A DNA stretch of 64,000 nt. It comes from an uncultured Lachnospiraceae bacterium (GTDB lineage Bacteria > Bacillota > Clostridia > Lachnospirales > Lachnospiraceae). Below are positions 62,495-64,000 of this stretch, one piece after another. Position 1 is the first letter of the stretch, and the number at the start of each line of letters is the position of its first letter. The stretch lies in the NCBI GenBank assembly GCA_947626745.1, contig CANQTF010000005.1, forward strand, positions 62,001-126,000, read 5' to 3'. Both the position numbers and the translations under genes were made by a program. The notes beneath the pieces are model-generated. The model was not told the DNA's origin, did not search any database, and was given only the letters and a program-made list of their open reading frames with translations.

Positions 62495-64000
62495 ATGCAC
62501 GGCAAAAAACTGGTGGTGGGTATTCTGGCCCATGTGGACGCGGGCAAGACCACGCTGGCGGAAAGCATATTGTACAAGAGCGGTTCGATCCGCAGACTGG
62601 GGCGGGTGGATCACAGAGACACCTTTCTGGATACCGACAGTCAGGAGCGCGACCGCGGCATCACCATTTTTTCCAAACAGGCGCTCTTCTCATGGCGGGA
62701 CATGGAAGTCACGCTGTTAGACACGCCGGGACATGCGGATTTTTCCGCGGAGACGGAACGGACGCTGCAGGTGCTTGACTATGCCGTGCTCGTCGTCAGC
62801 GGCGCCGACGGCGTGCAGGGGCATGTGCCGACGCTCTGGCGGCTGCTCGGGCGGTACCGCGTCCCGACGTTTCTCTTTGTCAATAAGATGGACCGGCCGG
62901 ATACGGACGCGGCGGCGCTCATGGCGGAATTGAAGGGCAGACTCGATGAGCGGTGCGTGGCGTTCGGCGCGCGGGACACGGCGTTCTATGAGGAGATCGC
63001 GGTCTGCGATGAAGCGCTCTTGGAGCGGTATCTGGAAGCGGATCCGGTGAAGACGGCGGCTGTCGGGCAAGAGGCGGACGCAGCGCCCATAAGCCGGGAG
63101 ACGATCGCCTCCCTTGTGGCGCAGCGCAAGGTCTTTCCCTGCTATTTCGGGTCCGCGCTCAGGACAGAGGGCGTGACGGAGCTGCTGGACGGGCTGTATG
63201 CATACACGCGTATGCCGGACTATCCGGAGGCGTTCGGCGCGCGGGTCTACAAGATCGCCAGAGACGAGAAGGGCAGCCGTCTGACTTACGTGAAGATCAC
63301 GGGCGGGTCGCTGAAGGTGAAGGAGACGATCCGCACGCATGGCGGGGCAGAAGGGGCGGCGGAGGAGAAGATCGACCAGATACGTCTGTATTCCGGCAGC
63401 CGTTACACGGTGATCCCGGAGGCCGCGGCGGGAACGGTCTGTGCGCTGGCAGGGCCGCTTGCGACATTTTGCGGGGAAGGGCTCGGCAGGGAACAGGAAA
63501 ATACGATACCGCTGATTGCGCCCGTCATGACCTACCGCATCTTATTGCCGGAGGGCTGCGATGTGCATCAGGCCTATCAGAAGCTGTGTCAGCTTGAAGA
63601 GGAAGAGCCGCAGCTCCACATCGTCTGGCGGGAACAGGCAGGCGAACTGCAGGCGCAGTTCATGGGGGAAGTGCAGATCGAGATCTTAAAGAATCTCATC
63701 AGGCAGCGGTTTGCGCTGGAGACGGATTTCGACGAGGGGAGCATCGTCTATAAGGAGACGATTGCCGCGCCGGTGGAGGGTGTCGGCCACTATGAACCGC
63801 TCAGACATTATGCGGAAGTGCATCTGCTCCTTGCGCCGGGCGAGCCGGGGAGCGGGCTTGTCTTCGATACGCGGTGCAGCGAGGATATGCTGGACCGCAA
63901 CTGGCAGCGCCTTGTGCTGACGCATCTGCGGGAAAAAGAGCATCTTGGCGTCCTCACGGGTTCCCCGATCACGGATATGCGGATCACCCTCCTGGCGGGG
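62495..64000 (+). CDS. Translation-factor GTPase, Tet(M)/EF-G-like (3' end outside the window)
   Basis: At least 502 codons without a stop. The GTPase motifs are ILAHVDAGKTTLAE, DRGITIFSK, LLDTPGHADF and NKMDRP. Then come an EF-Tu-like domain II and EF-G-type domains III-IV (QFMGEVQIEILKNLI). The overall pattern fits the ribosomal-protection family that includes Tet(M)/Tet(W) and also many chromosomal relatives of unknown role. AAGGAAGGAG precedes ATG 62495, 23 bases after cobS. Tetracycline resistance cannot be claimed: the domain IV loops that dislodge the drug cannot be judged without alignment. Confidence 0.85.
   Translation, partial: MHGKKLVVGILAHVDAGKTTLAESILYKSGSIRRLGRVDHRDTFLDTDSQERDRGITIFSKQALFSWRDMEVTLLDTPGHADFSAETERTLQVLDYAVLVVSGADGVQGHVPTLWRLLGRYRVPTFLFVNKMDRPDTDAAALMAELKGRLDERCVAFGARDTAFYEEIAVCDEALLERYLEADPVKTAAVGQEADAAPISRETIASLVAQRKVFPCYFGSALRTEGVTELLDGLYAYTRMPDYPEAFGARVYKIARDEKGSRLTYVKITGGSLKVKETIRTHGGAEGAAEEKIDQIRLYSGSRYTVIPEAAAGTVCALAGPLATFCGEGLGREQENTIPLIAPVMTYRILLPEGCDVHQAYQKLCQLEEEEPQLHIVWREQAGELQAQFMGEVQIEILKNLIRQRFALETDFDEGSIVYKETIAAPVEGVGHYEPLRHYAEVHLLLAPGEPGSGLVFDTRCSEDMLDRNWQRLVLTHLREKEHLGVLTGSPITDMRITLLAG

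Noticed and set aside
62495-64000. Call of tetracycline resistance
   Set aside because: Chromosomal relatives without resistance are common, and the gene is incomplete here.

Overview
The window is one contiguous, gene-dense piece of a bacterial chromosome with fairly high G+C. Gram-positive-type PolC, SigH, SpoVA proteins, an ECF vitamin transporter, the anaerobic (CbiD/CbiG/CbiET) cobalamin route and the order pyrH-frr-uppS-cdsA-dxr-rseP-ispG-polC-rimP-nusA-ylxR-ylxQ-infB-rbfA-nrnA-truB-ribF point to a spore-forming Clostridia lineage, most likely Lachnospiraceae. The genus cannot be fixed from sequence alone. Almost every gene lies on the + strand; purC is the only clear minus-strand gene.

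Layout. 1-1.9 kb: end of a FecCD-type metal/siderophore ABC transporter. 2-3.9 kb: membrane-anchored polysaccharide deacetylase plus bactofilin. 3.9-16.8 kb: translation, lipid and isoprenoid genes ending in polC, interrupted by a PP2C phosphatase/Ser-Thr kinase pair. 16.8-23.7 kb: an accessory island between polC and rimP, which are neighbours in many Firmicutes. It holds an Rpn-family nuclease with an internal translation start, a YafQ-type toxin-antitoxin pair sitting in the remains of a second Rpn copy, a structured repeat, a large surface protein broken at a nine-G tract, and tRNA-Glu. 23.9-32.5 kb: rimP-nusA-infB-truB-ribF. 32.5-39.5 kb: Na/Pi cotransporter, an EAL protein and a hybrid histidine kinase. 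39.6-44 kb: purC (minus), an ECF S component, coaX, coaBC, ispF. 44-49.5 kb: cysE, cysS, mrnC, rlmB, an SGNH hydrolase with VSGN repeats, sigH. 49.5-51.6 kb: tRNA-Thr, the second structured repeat, and spoVAA-AB-AC without spoVAD/AE. 51.7-62.5 kb: cobalamin genes with an embedded GH26 glycosidase and a CbiE-CbiT-CbiA triple fusion. 62.5-64 kb: a Tet(M)-like/EF-G-like GTPase cut by the window edge.

Most of the window is conserved housekeeping. The parts that deserve attention are the Rpn/TA island (near-identical duplicated tails and duplicated promoters, with a strong ribosome binding site inside the Rpn gene), a two-copy structured element whose inner stem covaries, a 10-base motif (TTATGTAAAC) that recurs on both strands only across the cobalamin cluster, the probable phase-variation tract in the surface protein, and the CbiET-CbiA fusion. 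All identifications come from reading motifs and gene order; no database search was possible.
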